NCBI GenBank assembly: GCA_946222495.1
Contig: CAMICF010000024.1
Coordinates: 1-20,615, forward strand
Direction of reading: 5' to 3'
DNA length: 20,615 nucleotides
Source: an uncultured Janibacter sp.
GTDB taxonomy: Bacteria > Actinomycetota > Actinomycetes > Actinomycetales > Dermatophilaceae
Both the position numbers and the translations under genes were made by a program. Shown one piece after another: positions 20,153 through 20,615 of the stretch; position 1 is the first letter of the stretch, and the number at the start of each line of letters is the position of its first letter. Under the pieces are notes generated by a model, which saw nothing but the letters and a program-made list of their open reading frames with translations, did not search any database and had not been told where the DNA came from.

Positions 20153-20615
20153 GGGTTGACCTCCAACGGTTCTGGGGACTCGACGGTCTGCGCCCTGGGC
20201 CGGACGTCGACCGCGCAGACCTTGAACTCGGGCATCGAGGAGATGGGGTCGACCGCGTCGTTGGTCGCCCGGTTGACGCTGCCCTCCCCGGCGAAGTGGA
20301 AGGGCATGAAGACGGTGTCGGCGCGGACGCGGTCGGTGACCCGGGCGGGTGCGGTGACCGTGGCGCGCGCCGTACGAAGGTCCACCAGGTCGCCCTCCTC
20401 GATCCCCAGCCGGTGGGCGAGCAGCGGGTGCACCTCGACGAAGGGTGTGGGCTGCGCCGCGTGGAGGGCCGCCACCCGGCGGGTCTGCGCCCCGGACTGG
20501 TAGTGCTCGAGCACGCGCCCGGTGATGAGGAAGAGCGGTGCGTCGGCACGGAGGTCCTCCGCCGGCCCGACGTGGTCGACGGCGATGAGCCGCGCCCGCC
20601 CGTCCGGGGTGGGAA
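20149..20615 (-). CDS. nasA: Molybdopterin nitrate reductase, C-terminal part (extends beyond window)
   Basis: C-terminal 155 codons of a molybdopterin oxidoreductase; the rest lies past base 20615. The visible start, FPTPDGRARLIAVDHVGP, is the lead-in to the molydopterin-dinucleotide-binding domain. LFLITGRVLEHYQSGAQTRRV, then VEVHPLLAHRLGIEEGDLVDL and FMPFHFAGEGSVNRATNDAVDP follow. The last motif (HF..GSVN.LT-like) occurs in assimilatory nitrate reductases and formate dehydrogenases. Context (NasB-like, nirBD, nnaR) favours assimilatory nitrate reductase reducing nitrate to nitrite in the cytoplasm. The ATG of the next gene is inside its stop overlap. Confidence 0.88.
   Translation of the reverse strand, partial: PTPDGRARLIAVDHVGPAEDLRADAPLFLITGRVLEHYQSGAQTRRVAALHAAQPTPFVEVHPLLAHRLGIEEGDLVDLRTARATVTAPARVTDRVRADTVFMPFHFAGEGSVNRATNDAVDPISSMPEFKVCAVDVRPRAQTVESPEPLEVNP

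Noticed and set aside
1..20615. CRISPR arrays, tRNA, rRNA, riboswitches or an antiphage system
   Set aside because: No regularly spaced repeats, cloverleaf arms, or defence-gene cluster could be found; the helicases and HNH gene do not form a recognisable defence operon.

Overview
This is a high-GC (about 70% by eye) actinobacterial chromosome segment. It has dense codon-third-position GC, almost exclusive TGA stops, ATGA/GTGA gene overlaps and many promoters placed 6-7 nt before an ATG, as expected for leaderless actinobacterial transcripts. The gene content (DUF3039, DUF2510-RDD, DUF222-HNH, a HemD/winged-helix regulator beside nirBD) suggests a micrococcalean relative, perhaps Intrasporangiaceae. 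That family assignment is inference. No tRNA, rRNA, CRISPR array, insertion sequence or phage gene is visible. The longest gap between genes is about 108 bp (5161-5268), so no unexplained non-coding stretch exceeds 300 bp.

Left part (1-4629, + strand): the 3' part of a DEAD-box RNA helicase, a YqgE/AlgH protein, a DUF3039 protein, a double-hotdog thioesterase and a DEAH-type SF2 helicase. Several carry their own short promoter directly before the start codon.

Middle part (4648-8735): an Lrp/AsnC regulator diverges from 4-hydroxyphenylpyruvate dioxygenase (hppD), and the shared 108-bp spacer holds both promoters and symmetric elements. Next comes a heme oxygenase behind a recognisable DtxR/IdeR-type iron box, translationally coupled to a divergent DedA/VTT-like membrane protein, followed by a DUF2510-RDD membrane protein.

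Minus-strand accessory part (8744-14483): a possible operon of nicotinamidase (pncA), a HemD-like protein and an unrecognised conserved protein; a serine beta-lactamase-like hydrolase; a DUF222-HNH endonuclease gene split by an in-frame TGA; and a small VOC protein followed by a strong hairpin.

Right part (14529-20615, minus strand): a nitrate/nitrite assimilation operon transcribed leftward as nasA(C-terminal part)-nasB-like-nirB-nirD-nnaR. All junctions are 4-bp ATGA overlaps except nasB/nirB. At that junction the stop of nasB forms part of the -10 of a leaderless nirB promoter, and a four-box GlnR-like site (two perfect GAAAC boxes 22 bp apart) is centred about 42 bp upstream. The route would be nitrate to nitrite (NasA with NasB) to ammonium (NirBD), controlled by GlnR and the HemD-OmpR-type regulator NnaR.

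No wholly new multi-gene system is evident. The most original observations are: (i) three non-TGA stop codons that double as the first three bases of the next gene's -10 element; (ii) an over-represented CGAAGGG heptamer that imposes rare GAA-GGG codons; (iii) an NnaR paralogue lacking its DNA-binding domain inside a nicotinamidase operon; and (iv) the GlnR-like and iron-box sites.
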